Shown here one piece after another: positions 27,044 to 36,989 of a DNA stretch of 64,000 nt. This stretch comes from RPQJ01 sp963777725 (lineage in GTDB: Bacteria; Pseudomonadota; Gammaproteobacteria; Steroidobacterales; Steroidobacteraceae): the NCBI GenBank assembly GCA_963777725.1, contig CAVZRR010000020.1:186001-250000 (forward strand). Reading direction: 5' to 3'. The notes under the pieces are model-generated. The model was not told the origin of the DNA. It searched no databases and saw only the letters and a list, made by a program, of their open reading frames with translations. Both the position numbers and the translations under genes were made by a program. Each line of letters opens with the position of its first letter. The stretch's first letter is position 1.

Positions 27044-27508
27044 ATGAAGCTCGATCGCACCGATCGAACCATCCTGGCGGAGCTGCAGCGCGACGGGCGG
27101 CTCACCAACCGCGAGCTTGCCGAGAAGGTCCACCTGAGCGAGTCCGCCTGCCTGCGGCGGGTGCGGTCGCTCGAGGAGGCCGGCGTGATCGACCGCTACG
27201 CCGCGCTCGTCAGCCAGACCAAGGTGGGCCTGCCGGGGAACGTATTCGTGAGTATCACGCTCAATAGACAAGAGCAGGCCGATCTCGCCGCCTTCGAGGA
27301 GGCGGTACGGCGCGTCCCCGAGGTCATGGAGTGCTACCTGATGACCGGCCAGCAAGATTATCTGCTGCGGGTCGTCGTCACCGACCCCGCGGATTTCGAG
27401 CGCCTGCACAGCCAGCACCTGACGCGGCTTCCCGGCGTGGCGCGCGTGCAGTCGAGCTTTGCGCTGCGCACGGTGCGCAAGAGCGCGGAGCTGCCGGTAC
27501 GCGCATGA
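27044..27508 (+). CDS. Lrp/AsnC family transcriptional regulator
   Basis: 154 residues. N-terminal winged HTH (DRTILAELQRDGRLTNREL, LSESACLRRVRSLEEAGVI) and C-terminal RAM ligand-binding domain (VFVSITLNRQ ... VMECYLMTGQQDYLLRVVVT). It is divergent from ald and very likely controls it in response to alanine or another amino acid, as known for AldR/BkdR-type regulators. Its stop overlaps the start of the aspartic protease gene by ATGA, so it is translationally coupled to that gene. Confidence 0.92.
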   Translation: MKLDRTDRTILAELQRDGRLTNRELAEKVHLSESACLRRVRSLEEAGVIDRYAALVSQTKVGLPGNVFVSITLNRQEQADLAAFEEAVRRVPEVMECYLMTGQQDYLLRVVVTDPADFERLHSQHLTRLPGVARVQSSFALRTVRKSAELPVRA

Positions 27509-28536
27509 AGTCGCAACCCGCAGCGTTGGCCGCCGCATTCGCCGTACTCGGGCTGGCCTGCGGTGCGAGCGTGGCGCCGGCGGCGGGCTCGGTGCCCGCG
27601 CCGAGCGAGTCCCCGCCGGCGCAATCCACGGAGTTCCCGCCCGAAGAGACGCTGTTCGCGACGCCGACGCGCAAGGACCGCATCGGCCGCGTGCTCGCCC
27701 CGATCGAGATCAACGGTCAGGCCCCGTTCCGATTCATCCTCGACACTGGCGCAAATCGCTCCGCGGTCTCGTCGCGCGTCGTGACCGCACTCGGGCTCGA
27801 TCCGGCGCTGGCCGATTCGATCGCGGTCCACGGCGTCACCGGCACGGCGGACATGCCGGCCGTCGCGCTCGACACCCTGAGTGCCGGGGACATCGTACTG
27901 CGCGACGTGCGGGCGCCGATCCTGTCCGACCCGGTGTTCGCCGGCGCGGACGGCATCCTGGGCATCGATGGCCTGCAGGATGCCCGCATCGAAGTGGACT
28001 TTGCCAATGACCGCGTCCGGATCAGCCGCTCCACCGGACGCCGCGCGCCGTCGGGCTACGTCACGGTGCCGGCGCGCCTCGAGCAGGGTGGGCTGCTGCT
28101 GGTGGCCGGGCGCATCGGGCGCGAGGAGGTGCAGGTCATCATCGACACGGGCGCGGAACGGACGCTCGGCAACCTGCCGCTGCGCGACGCGCTGCTGAAG
28201 AAGCGCGGCAGCCAGGACGTCATCGAGACGACGGTGCTCGGCGCGACTCCCGACCAGGCCGCTGGCGTCACGTTCCCGTCGCCGATGGTCAGCATCGGTC
28301 CGGTCGAGCTGCGCAACCTGATGGTCACGTTCGGCGACATGCACGTGTTCGAGATCTGGGGGCTGACCCAGGAGCCCGCGCTGCTGATCGGCATGGACCT
28401 GATCGGCACGCTCGAGCGATTCATCGTCGACTACGGCCGCCACGAGTTCCAGCTGAAGACCTACGCGCCGCGCCGTGCCGTGGTGCGCAACTGCAGCAGC
28501 AACGACTGCGGGACGCGCCTGCGGCGCCACCAGTAA
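27505..28536 (+). CDS. two-lobed retropepsin-like aspartic protease, exported
   Basis: 343 residues from ATG 27505. Signal peptide (KSQPAALAAAFAVLGLACGA) then a proline-rich linker. Two catalytic motifs occur in one chain: FRFILDTGANRSAVSSRV (about residue 75) and VQVIIDTGAERTLGNLPL (about 213), each with a downstream hydrophobic-Gly flap partner (ILGIDGL, LIGMDLIG). Many bacterial retropepsin-like proteins have one such motif and dimerise; here a single chain can form the full two-Asp site. Coupled to the Lrp regulator by ATGA. It is probably a periplasmic protease. The C-terminal CSSNDCGTR pair could form a disulfide. Confidence 0.82.
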   Translation: MKSQPAALAAAFAVLGLACGASVAPAAGSVPAPSESPPAQSTEFPPEETLFATPTRKDRIGRVLAPIEINGQAPFRFILDTGANRSAVSSRVVTALGLDPALADSIAVHGVTGTADMPAVALDTLSAGDIVLRDVRAPILSDPVFAGADGILGIDGLQDARIEVDFANDRVRISRSTGRRAPSGYVTVPARLEQGGLLLVAGRIGREEVQVIIDTGAERTLGNLPLRDALLKKRGSQDVIETTVLGATPDQAAGVTFPSPMVSIGPVELRNLMVTFGDMHVFEIWGLTQEPALLIGMDLIGTLERFIVDYGRHEFQLKTYAPRRAVVRNCSSNDCGTRLRRHQ

Positions 28537-28616
28537 CGTGTGCGGCCGCCGGTGTACACTCGCGGGCCGACGCGGCGCTCCAGCCGCAGCGGTGGTGCAG
28601 TCAGCATGGAGATCGA

Positions 28617-29558
28617 ATGAACCTCGAACACTGGGAGTCCTACTACCGCGGTGGCGCGCTCGTCAGTTGCCCGATGGGCCTCGAGCCGGGCTATACGGGC
28701 GAAGTCCGCGATGCATGGGTGACCTTTTTCGCGACGCTGCCCGACGGAGCCCGCGTGCTGGACATCGGCACCGGCAACGGTGCGGTCGCGCTGATCGCGA
28801 AGGAGACGGCGGCCACGCTGGGTCGCAGCTTCGAGATCCACGGCGTGGATCTCGCCCAGGTCGATCCGGTGCGGCACGTGCCGAACGGGGCGACGCTGCT
28901 GGCCGGCATCGAGTTCCATCCCGGCGTGCCCGCTGAGCAGTTGCCCTTCGAAGCGAACGGGTTCGACGCCGTCAGTGGGCAGTACGCTCTCGAATACACG
29001 CAACGGGACCGCGCACTCGCGGAGATCTTCCGCGTCTTGAAACCGGGTGGCCGCGGCCAGTTCCTGCTGCACCACCGCGACTCGGTGATCGTGCGCAATG
29101 CCGACGAGTCGCTGCGCCACGCCGCGCTCGTGCTCGACGACACCAAGGTGTTTCGCCTGCTGCGTCGTTACCTCGAGGCCGAGCGCGACACGCCGAAGAC
29201 CGCGGTCGGTCCGTGGCAGGAGCTCGTCGCCGCAGGCAACCGGCTGCAGGCCGAGGCGCGTGCCTCGAAGGGGTCGCTGCTATTGCCGTCGACCGTCGAT
29301 GCACTGCAGCGAGTGTTCGAGCAGCGCGGCAAGGCCAGCGTGCCGGTGCTGCTGCGCGCCGTCGACCAGATGGAGCAGGAACTGCGGGCGTCGGTCCGCA
29401 GGCTGCAGGACCTGGGGGGCGCCGCATTCTCCGAGTCGGAGCTGCGCGAGGTCTTGAGCCAGGCCGCGGCCGCGGGGTTCGTCGACGTCCAGCATCGCGA
29501 GCAGCGCCACGGCGGGCAGCATCTCGTCGCGTGGCGGGTCAACCTCGCCAAGCCCTGA
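28617..29558 (+). CDS. class I SAM-dependent methyltransferase
   Basis: 313 residues. The SAM-binding motif I is ARVLDIGTGNGAVALIAKET, with the acidic motif II IHGVDLAQVDPVR and the post-I FDAVSGQYALEYTQRDRAL, EIFRVLKPGGRGQFLLHH. After the Rossmann part a ~100-residue helical C-terminal extension (ALQRVFEQRGKASVPVLLRA, DQMEQELRASVRRLQDLGG) may give substrate specificity. No neighbour identifies the methyl acceptor. It is convergent with the TPR-2OG oxygenase gene, 7 bp apart. Confidence 0.85.
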   Translation: MNLEHWESYYRGGALVSCPMGLEPGYTGEVRDAWVTFFATLPDGARVLDIGTGNGAVALIAKETAATLGRSFEIHGVDLAQVDPVRHVPNGATLLAGIEFHPGVPAEQLPFEANGFDAVSGQYALEYTQRDRALAEIFRVLKPGGRGQFLLHHRDSVIVRNADESLRHAALVLDDTKVFRLLRRYLEAERDTPKTAVGPWQELVAAGNRLQAEARASKGSLLLPSTVDALQRVFEQRGKASVPVLLRAVDQMEQELRASVRRLQDLGGAAFSESELREVLSQAAAAGFVDVQHREQRHGGQHLVAWRVNLAKP

Positions 29559-29565
29559 GCCGCGC

Positions 29566-31377
29566 TCAGCGCGGCTGCGGAGTGGGGATCACGTCGAACG
29601 CGACGGTCATGCGGGGCTGGTCGCCGGTGATCGGCGTCGTGCCGTGCCACATGTACGACGGGAACAGCACCAGGCGACCCGGCCGCGGTTGAACCACGCG
29701 CTCCGGTGTGGCGCCCGGCACCGGCAGGCCGGGCTCGCCGAACTTGATCCATCCGCTCTGCGCCGTCTCGTCCGCCACTTCGGGCGGAACCTCGACGTAG
29801 TACGCCGAGCTGATCCAGCCGGCCGGGTGCGTGTGGTTGACGTGATAACCGCCGCGCTGCAGCCGCACGGACCAGCAGCCGACCAGCTGTGATGCGCCTG
29901 AATTGCGGACGGTCAGCGGGTGCCGGGGATCCTGCCCGATCGCGGCCCGATACTCGGCGATCGGCGTCTCGATCGCCTTCAGGAACGTTCGTATGACCGG
30001 GTCGGGCTCGACCAGCAGGCTGCGCGGCGTCTGCGTGCCGAGCCGCAGGCTCTGGTCGAGCGGGTGCGACTGGAAGCGGTGCAGGCGCAGCAGGACCTCG
30101 ATCAGGTCCTGGTTGAATGCCTCGATCGAGGCCCAGCCCGCGGGAGGCTCGAGCTCGAACGGTTGCACGAAGCGCGCGTAATCGTAGAGGCGGTGGTATT
30201 CGTCGTCGCCCTGCAGCCGCAGCGCGGTGGCCTCGTAGGCAATCCAGCGCTGGTCGAGCGGCGCGAGTTCGCGCTGGCGACGCACGAGGGCGAGGCATTC
30301 CTCCGCCTCGCCCTGGGTCAACAGCACGCCGACCAGGGCCTCGTCGAGCGCAGCGTTCTCCGGTCTTGCGTCGCGAGCGGCGCGCGCCTCGGCCGCGGCT
30401 TCGGCGAGGCGGCCCTGCTCGTGCAGCACGATCGCGAGCGCGGACGCGACCTCGGGAATGAATCCTTCAGATTTCAGCACGTCGCGCAGGATGCGCTCCG
30501 CCGCGACCGCGTCGCCGGCCTGGCGCAGCACCTGGCCATGGGCCATCCGCAGTCGCACGTCGCGCGGTCGCGCTTGCTCGCCACGCTGAAATTCCCGCGC
30601 GAAGTCCCGGTCGCCCCGCATGTAGCGCAGCTTGGCGAGGGCGACCTGCGTGTCGAGGTGCCCAGGGTCGGCCGCGAGCGCCGCGAGGTAGGACTGCTCG
30701 GCCTCGTCGAACCGCGCAAGATCGGCCAGCGCGCGACCGCGGTTGAATGCGATCTCGCGTCCGCCCAGCCCGGCGCTCGCCGCGCGATCGAGCTCCGTGA
30801 GGGCTTCCTCGGCTCGTTGCTGCTGGCTCAGCAGCGCGCCGAGATTGTGCCGTGCGGCGGTGTAGCCCGGTGCGATCTCGAGTGCCTTGCGATACGCAGC
30901 CTCCGCCTCGGCATGCCGGCCCTGGCCACGCAGCGCGACGCCAAGAGCGCTCCAGGCTTCGGCATCGCGGGCGTTGGCGGCCAGCAGCTGTTGCGCTTCA
31001 CCAGCCGCGGCCGCATGCAGCGAGGCGTCGCTCAGCAGCCGGGCGAGTCCCAGGCGTGCGGTGCGCAGCTGGGGCGAGATCTGCAGCGCCATCCGGTAAG
31101 ACAGCTCCGCGTCCGCAATGCGGCCGCGGCTGCGCAGCAGGTTGCCGAGGTTTGCATGGTATTCGGCGCGATCCGGCGCGGCCTCGACGCTCGAGCGCAG
31201 CAGGCTTTCCGCCTGGTCGAGGTCGCCCGCCTGCTTGCGCACCAGGCCCAGCAGTTGCAGCGCGTCGGCATCGCGAGGCGCGGCGGCAAGCAGGGCGCGA
31301 CAGACGGCTTCGGCCGCTGGCAGCTGGCCGCGGCGCATCAGGTCGTGGGCTTTCGCCAGTTGGAGATTCCGGTCCAC
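29566..31377 (-). CDS. TPR protein with C-terminal 2OG-Fe(II) oxygenase domain
   Basis: 603 residues from a GTG at 31377 (VDRNLQLAKAHDLMRRGQLP). The frame is also open further upstream into the TonB gene, but that part is receptor sequence. Residues ~5-380 are tandem TPRs (AEYHANLGNLLRSRGRIADA, AEAWSALGVALRGQGRHAEA, TAARHNLGALLSQQQRAEEA). The final ~200 residues form a putative 2OG-Fe(II) oxygenase: YHVNHTHPAGWISSAYYVEV (metal site), a distal WHGTTPI His and RMTVAFD Arg for 2-oxoglutarate. Such proteins often sit beside TonB receptors, as here. A hydroxylase acting on a protein or small molecule imported through the receptor is plausible (inference). Confidence 0.82.
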   Translation of the reverse strand: MDRNLQLAKAHDLMRRGQLPAAEAVCRALLAAAPRDADALQLLGLVRKQAGDLDQAESLLRSSVEAAPDRAEYHANLGNLLRSRGRIADAELSYRMALQISPQLRTARLGLARLLSDASLHAAAAGEAQQLLAANARDAEAWSALGVALRGQGRHAEAEAAYRKALEIAPGYTAARHNLGALLSQQQRAEEALTELDRAASAGLGGREIAFNRGRALADLARFDEAEQSYLAALAADPGHLDTQVALAKLRYMRGDRDFAREFQRGEQARPRDVRLRMAHGQVLRQAGDAVAAERILRDVLKSEGFIPEVASALAIVLHEQGRLAEAAAEARAARDARPENAALDEALVGVLLTQGEAEECLALVRRQRELAPLDQRWIAYEATALRLQGDDEYHRLYDYARFVQPFELEPPAGWASIEAFNQDLIEVLLRLHRFQSHPLDQSLRLGTQTPRSLLVEPDPVIRTFLKAIETPIAEYRAAIGQDPRHPLTVRNSGASQLVGCWSVRLQRGGYHVNHTHPAGWISSAYYVEVPPEVADETAQSGWIKFGEPGLPVPGATPERVVQPRPGRLVLFPSYMWHGTTPITGDQPRMTVAFDVIPTPQPR

Positions 31378-31428
31378 GCGCGGAAATCTAGCATGCAGCG
31401 GCCGGCCGGGGACGGCCGTCTCGCGCGC

Positions 31429-31456
31429 AAAAAAAACGGCGGGCTTGCGCCCGCCG
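31429..31456 (-). terminator. intrinsic terminator of the TonB receptor gene
   Basis: An 8-bp perfect stem (CGGCGGGC / GCCCGCCG, 31437-31456) with a 4-nt loop is followed on the minus strand by eight T residues (31436-31429). It lies 32 bp after the receptor stop and ends 52 bp before the TPR-2OG start. A second hairpin without a T-run lies at 31464-31481. Confidence 0.85.
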
Positions 31457-31487
31457 TTCAGTGCAGCCGTTAGCGGCTGCGGTTTTA

Positions 31488-34381
31488 TCAGAACTTGTAG
31501 TTGAGGTTCAGGAAGTAACGGCGACCCAGCACGTCGTACGTGGTCGGATCCGTGTTCGCCTGCTGCGAGGACGGATAGAGCACCGGATCCTCGTCGGCTA
31601 CGTTGATCACGCCGACCCGGATCGTCGCGCCGTCGAGGAGCACCCTCGTCGAACGCGTAGCTGGTCGTCAGATCGAAGTAGTTCCGCGAATCCAGCTCGA
31701 AGTCCGGCTCGCCGATGTCGTCCACCTTGCTGATGTAGCGCCACTGGCCCGAGAAGCCCCAGCCGCCCATCTTGTACGCGAGGTTCATCGTCGACTTCTC
31801 GTCCGGGAAGTTGTCGCCCGCGCCGAAGTAGCCGACCGTGCCCTCGAGCGGGGTGAACGGGTCGCCGGGGATTTCCTGGATTTCCCACTTGTCGAGGAAG
31901 GTCATGATCCAGTTCACGCTGAACCGGCCCGGACCCATGTCCGCCGCCCAGTCGACCTGGACGTCGATGCCCGCCGTCTCGATCGCACCCACGTTCGCGT
32001 TCACCTCGAGCGCGTCGACGATGTTGCCATCCTCAGCGCGCCGGTCGAAGAAGCTGCAGAACTCGTTGTTGACGTCGAAGGTCGGGTTGTACGCCGGGTC
32101 ATAGCACCGCGCGATGAACGTGCGGGCCGGAACCGAAGTCACGAAGTCCTCGATCTCGATGCTGTAGTAGTCGACCGACAGCTGGAACGCGGACAGCCAC
32201 GGGTTGCTCGAGGGCGACTGGAACGTGATGCCCGCGGTGAACGTGTCGGCCGTTTCCTCGATCAGGTCCGGGTTGCCGCCCGCGAGACCTTCAACCTGGC
32301 TGTTGTTGAAGTTGTAGCTGTCGATCAACGTGGCCGGAATGCCCTGCGCCAGGCACAGGTCCCGTACCGCCGCGGCGTTCGGGCCCGTGCGGTTCGCGCT
32401 CGTGATGCTGCACGGATCCGGGTTCGAGTACGCCGGGAAGTTCGGCACCTGCGGGGAGAACAGCTCGCTGACGCTCGGCGCGCGAACCGCCCGCTGGTAC
32501 GAACCGCGCAGGCTGATCGGGGCGATCGGCCGCCACATCAACTCACCCTTGTAGCTGTCGACGCCGCCCACGGTCGAGTAGTCGGCGTAGCGATAGCCCA
32601 CCGTCGCCTCGAGGCGGTCGGCGCCCGGCATGTCGGCCAGGATCGGGATCAGGATTTCCGTGAACAGTTCGTTCGAGTCGGTGTCGCCTTCGATCGGCGA
32701 GCGCAGCGTTGAAGCCCGCGATGTCGAAGCGGCCGTCCGGCAGCTCGCGCGCCAGGGTCGCGTCCGGGGCGAACTCGTACGAGTCTTCCTTGTACATGTA
32801 GCCGACGGAAGCCATGACCTTGCCGGCCGGCAGTTCGAACAGCGAACCGGTGGCGGTCGCTTCGAAGATGTTCTGCTCGGTCGTCTCGGCATAGCTCGTG
32901 TTGCGCGAAATGAACGCCGCGCACTCGGGCGTGATCGCGCCCGCGCCGAACGGATTGAAGCCGCCGCACAGTGCGACGCCGCCATCCGGGGCGTAGGTCA
33001 GCTGCTTCCCAGGCCTCGCGGCTGACGTTGCCGACCTGGTCGGTGTTCAGCTCGACCTTGCCGAGCGAGCCGTACACGTCGTACGTCCAGTCGCTGACGA
33101 TGTCACCCTTCATGCCGAGGATGAACTGGTAGACCTCGTACTCGTTGCTTTCCGTGCGCGGCCCGATTTCCGTCATGCGGCGGGTCAGCGAGAAGCGCGC
33201 GTCCGGGTGGTGCGGGCATCGAGCAGCGTCTGCAGGTCGGCCGGGATGAACGGGTTGGTCGGCGGCGTGAACACGTTGCTGAGCGGCGTGGGGGCCAGCG
33301 CCGTGTCAACGGTGTAGTCCGCGTAGATGCCCTGCGCGTACGCCTGGTGGTTGTCCGTGACGTCGAAGCTGCCCGCAACGAACACGCTGGTGCGCTCGAG
33401 CGGCAGCTGCAGGTAGTTCGGCGGCGCGTAGTTGTAGCTGTACGACGCGTCGTTGAACGAATTGGTGATCGGGCCACGGTAGTTCAACACGCTACCCGGG
33501 TCGCCGGTGCCGAGCGTGAACAGCGTGCCGTCGGCGTTGAAGCCGTAGGTCGTCTGCGTGACGCCGGGGATGCCGTACTGCTGCTGGAACAACTGGGTGA
33601 TCGTCGCCGCCGGGGCAGCCACGGTCACGCGGCCTTCCTCGATCGTGCCGGAGCCGACCGGCACGAATGCCTCGCCGTCCCAGCCCAGCGCGACTTCGCT
33701 GAACTTGCGGTCGGCCTGCGTGACCGAATCACGCTCGGTGTACGACACCGCGCCCATGATGTGGCCGCGACCGTCGGCGAACTTGGTGCCGGCGCTAACC
33801 GTGCCCTGCCACTCGTTGCCATCGCCCTGTTCGGTGATGCCGTAGGTGCCGTCGAACTCGAGGCCCTCGAAATCGGTGTTCAGGCGGAAGTTCACGACGC
33901 CCGAGATGGCGTCCGAACCGTACACTGCCGACGCGCCGCCCGAGATGATCTCGACGTTCTGGATCAGCGAGGAGGGCAGCAGGTTCAGGTCGACCGTGCC
34001 GTTGCCGTTGGCGGGCACGACGCGGCGGCCGTCCATCAGCACGAGGACGCGGTTGCTGCCGAGGCCGCGCAGGTCGATGTTCGACTGGCCGGCGTTCGAC
34101 GGGTTGTTCGAGGTGCTGGTGATCGACGGAACGAACTGCGGCAGCGCGTTGATCACGGTGTCGACGCTGGCCGAGCCGGACTGCTGGAACAGCTGCTGGC
34201 TGACGGAGACGACCGGGCTGGCAGACTCGTAGTCAGGACGCGCGATGCGCGAACCGGTGACGACGATTTGCTCGAGCTCGGCTTCCTGGGCGAGGGCGCC
34301 CGGTGCAAAAGCACCGACACTTGCCGTGCCGGCTGCGATCAGTGCGAGGCGCACTGCGCGCGTAACGTTACGATTGGCCAT
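31488..34381 (-). CDS. TonB-dependent outer-membrane receptor (four frame breaks)
   Basis: About 964 residues once rejoined. A GGAGG precedes ATG 34381, followed by a signal peptide (ANRNVTRAVRLALIAAGTAS) and the TonB-box/plug region (ELEQIVVTGSRIARPDYESA, LRGLGSNRVLVLMDGRRVVP, ISGGASAVYGSDAISGVVNF). The barrel runs to the C-terminal RRYFLNLNYKF with a terminal Phe. The frame is broken near 33205-33222 (one base missing), 33004-33010, 32703-32712 and 31643-31650 (one extra base each), each restoring known-type barrel sequence. It takes up a large substrate, unknown here. The breaks lie partly in short homopolymers and look like sequence errors rather than decay. Confidence 0.85.
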
Positions 34382-34678
34382 CATTTCCTCCAACGAGGTG
34401 TTTCAGGAACGGTTGCGATGAAACCCCAGACCTCCCCTCCGAAGGTCCTGAGGTTCCCGGGATACCCCCGTGAACCGCCGCAAGCGTTGCGTGCCGGTCA
34501 CAAGTGGGCAGGATCCTACACCCTTCGCAAGCCGCGTGGGAAGCCTTTGTTGCAGTAGATCCACAGGGGATTTTCAGCTGCGCGGGACGCTGATCAGCGA
34601 CGGTCTGGAGCGGATACCAACAGCCTCGCACCGATCCGGAGCAAGCCGGACACGACTGTTGCCAAAAACACACACCCG
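34382..34678. other. gene-free leader of the TonB receptor
   Basis: No supported gene. On the minus strand this is the receptor's upstream region, with its GGAGG next to 34381. The sequence is less GC-rich than its surroundings in places (TTGCCAAAAACACAC-like run near 34660). I see no clear Fur box or riboswitch. Confidence 0.5.
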
Positions 34679-34719
34679 AAAAGCACGAGGCCCCGGGACT
34701 TGCGCCCCGGGGCCTCGTG
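34679..34719 (-). terminator. probable intrinsic terminator of the OmpA gene
   Basis: A long stem (CACGAGGCCCCGGG with its complement, 34684-34697 and 34706-34719) is followed on the minus strand by CTTTTC. It lies about 24 bp after the OmpA-family stop. The T-run is short, so termination may be partial. Confidence 0.65.
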
Positions 34720-34742
34720 GCCAGCCCGTGCTTGCAGGTCGA

Positions 34743-35841
34743 TTACATGCCCGAATCCGTGCGGATCAGCATGACGCGACGGTTCAGCTGGCGACCCTCG
34801 TCGGTCGCGTTGTCGGCGATCGGCTTGGCCTCACCGTGGCCGATCGAGCTCAGGCGAGCCGGATCGACGCCGCGCGAGGTCAGGTAGTCGTACACCGACT
34901 TGGCACGACGATCCGACAGCTTCAGGTTGTAGGCATCGCTGCCGACGCTGTCCGTGTGACCTTCGATGAGCGCCGTCGCGAACGGCACGTCGTTCATGAA
35001 CGTCACGACGCGCTCGAGCTCCGTGATCGACTCGGGGCGCAGCTCGGCGCTGTCGAAGTCGAACAGGACCTTCAGCGTCTGCTCGAGCGGGCAACCCGCC
35101 TTGTCGACCTTGGTGCCGGCCGGCGTGTTCGGGCACTTGTCCATCTCGTCGCACACGCCGTCCATGTCGCCATCGGCGCACTTGGCGGGCGGGGGCGGGG
35201 GCGGCGGGCGGCGGGGGCGGCGGCGCGGCCACCTCCGGCACCGGCCGCGGCGGGCCGAATCCGAAGGCGAGGCCGACCTGCGCCACCAGGTCGTTCAGCG
35301 TGTTGCCGCTCTGCAGGTCCCACCGGCTGCGGACTTCCGGTCGCAACTGCACGGTACGCGAGCCGTCCGCGCTGCGCGCCAGGTCCCACATCAGGCCGAG
35401 GCCCAGCGAAGCGGAGACGTTGCTGTCGCCCTCGGTGCCTTCGTAGTCCGAGGTCTGGTAGCCGGCGCCGCCGAGCAGGTAAGGCGAAATCCGGCTGTCG
35501 CGCGCGAAGACGCGCATCAGGTCGAACGACACGCCGGAGATCGAGCCGTCGAACGTCGCCGGCCAGGTCCACTCGGGCCGCAGGCCGTCATTGTCGAAGT
35601 CGCTCGAATAGCCAGTCAGCTGGGCACTCCAGCGTTCATCGAGATGCTTGCCGACCGACGCGCCGTAGATCAGGTCGTCGTCGAGCAGGCGATCATCGTC
35701 GACGAAGGTCATGCCGACGAACGGCGCGACGAACCACTGGCCGACCTCGTCGTTCCAAGGCAGGCTCGAATCGGCCCGCGCGGACGCTCCGGCAAGCAGT
35801 GCCGCGCCGACGGCGGCAAGGAGCAGTACGGGTCTGTTCAT
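34743..35841 (-). CDS. OmpA family porin with TSP3 linker (frame break in proline tract)
   Basis: About 365 residues. Signal peptide (NRPVLLLAAVGAALLAGASA), an eight-strand-type N-terminal barrel (GQWFVAPFVGMTFVDDDRLL ... SPYLLGGAGYQTSDYEGTEG), a proline tract (PPPPPPAAP), a thrombospondin-3 calcium repeat (DGVCDEMDKCPNTPAGTKVD) and the C-terminal peptidoglycan-binding OmpA domain (LIEGHTDSVGSDAYNLKLSD, RRAKSVYDYLTSRGVDPARL). The domain order matches OprF-like proteins that anchor the outer membrane to the wall. One extra G in the G-run at about 35185-35220 shifts the frame between barrel and TSP3 repeat. The true chain almost certainly runs through it. Confidence 0.87.
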
Positions 35842-35884
35842 CGCTTTTTCCTGTGTGGTTCCGCGCGCGGGATGGTAGCGGAAT

Positions 35885-36409
35885 TCAGGGCCGCGGGGTA
35901 CACGGCCGCGGCTCTCGCGGCCAGTTGACAGCCGGTCGCACCACGCGATCACCGGCGCGCAGGCCGAGGTCGCCGGCGACGCCGCCTGCGAGTTCGACGA
36001 CCAGCACGACCGGGGCCTCCGAGGCGATCGTCTCGAGCGCGCCGGGCTCCGCCCGCTCGTGCACCTTGACGACGCAACCGTCGGCATCGACGAACAGCAT
36101 GTCGAGCGGAACCAGCGTGTTCTTCATCCACATGCCGACAAGCTGTGGCGGCGCGTAGACGAAGATCATGGCCTGTTCCGGCTGCAGGCTGCGGACGAAC
36201 ATGAGTCCTTGCGCGCGGGTTTGCGCCGTGTCCGCGCGCCACGCATCGAACGTGTGGCGGCGCGCACTGCGGGTTTCGATCGCGATGCGCTCGCGAGGAA
36301 ATGCCGAGAGCGGCAGCAGTGATTCGCGCTCCTGTGCGGTCGCGTCGGGTGACGCTGCGGCGCTGAGCAGAACCACCGCCAGCGCGGCCACGAGACCATG
36401 CGTCCTCAT
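35885..36409 (-). CDS. DUF192 domain protein, exported
   Basis: 174 residues from ATG 36409, which overlaps the upstream stop by ATGA. Signal peptide (RTHGLVAALAVVLLSAAASP) then the DUF192 body: TRAQGLMFVRSLQPEQAMIF, GMWMKNTLVPLDMLFVDADG and VLVVELAGGVAGDLGLRAGD. The fold is a small beta-barrel of unknown function, usually periplasmic. Last gene in the PadR-controlled operon. Confidence 0.85.
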   Translation of the reverse strand: MRTHGLVAALAVVLLSAAASPDATAQERESLLPLSAFPRERIAIETRSARRHTFDAWRADTAQTRAQGLMFVRSLQPEQAMIFVYAPPQLVGMWMKNTLVPLDMLFVDADGCVVKVHERAEPGALETIASEAPVVLVVELAGGVAGDLGLRAGDRVVRPAVNWPREPRPCTPRP

Positions 36410-36989
36410 GGGCCGGCTCCGGAGATCGACGCGTCGACGATGGCCACGACGTCGAAGCGCGAAATGAGCACGGCGCCGTCGCCGGCCAGCGCGCGCGCCG
36501 GCTGCGTGCAATAGCCGCGACCCTCGAGACGAAAAAGGTTCGGCGCCGCATCGACCGGCGTCTGGCGGACCTCGTCGAACGCACATTTGTCCTGGCCGCG
36601 CGTGGCGTAGAACTGTCCCGTGCCTTCGCGCACCAGCGTCAGGTTCGCCGGTACGTTACGCGCAGACTCGCCCGCCCTGAGCGGTGCGAGCCCGAAGACG
36701 ATCAGCAGCGGTCCGGTGGCGTCGGTGGTGCCTTTGTAGATCAGGCGCACGCCGTCGCCCTGCGGGCGCACGCCGCCGCGGCAGTGCGTGGTTTCGGCGG
36801 CCCAATCGATCTCGACGTCGATTTCGCCCTGCAGTCGAGCGCGCAGCGCGCCTTCCTCCGCTGGAACGCAGCTCGCCGGATCCATGGGGGGTGCCGCTTG
36901 CGCGGCCGCCTTTTCCTTCGCGTGTCCGCAGGCCGTCGCGGAGAGCGCAATCAGCAATGCGGCCAGCGGCGCGCCGCTGCCGGGTTCAT
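36406..36989 (-). CDS. predicted lipoprotein (frame break near start)
   Basis: About 194 residues. LAALLIALSATACGHAKEKA is a lipobox signal, followed by a cysteine-containing domain (ETTHCRGGVRPQGDGVRLIY, GQDKCAFDEVRQTP, EGRGYCTQPARALAGDGAVL). The open frame runs back to an ATG at 37035 inside the preceding gene. All other junctions in this operon are ATGA overlaps, and an ATG at 36989 (MNPAAARR) makes the same overlap here, one base out of frame. A base is therefore probably missing at 36945-36985. Function unknown. Confidence 0.62.

Noticed and set aside
29566..32985. A natural fusion of TonB receptor barrel to the TPR-2OG oxygenase in one open frame
   Set aside because: The receptor's own C-terminus (NLNYKF) and stop at 31488 are present in the next frame, and an intrinsic terminator lies between the two. 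The continuous frame is an accident of the indel at about 31645.
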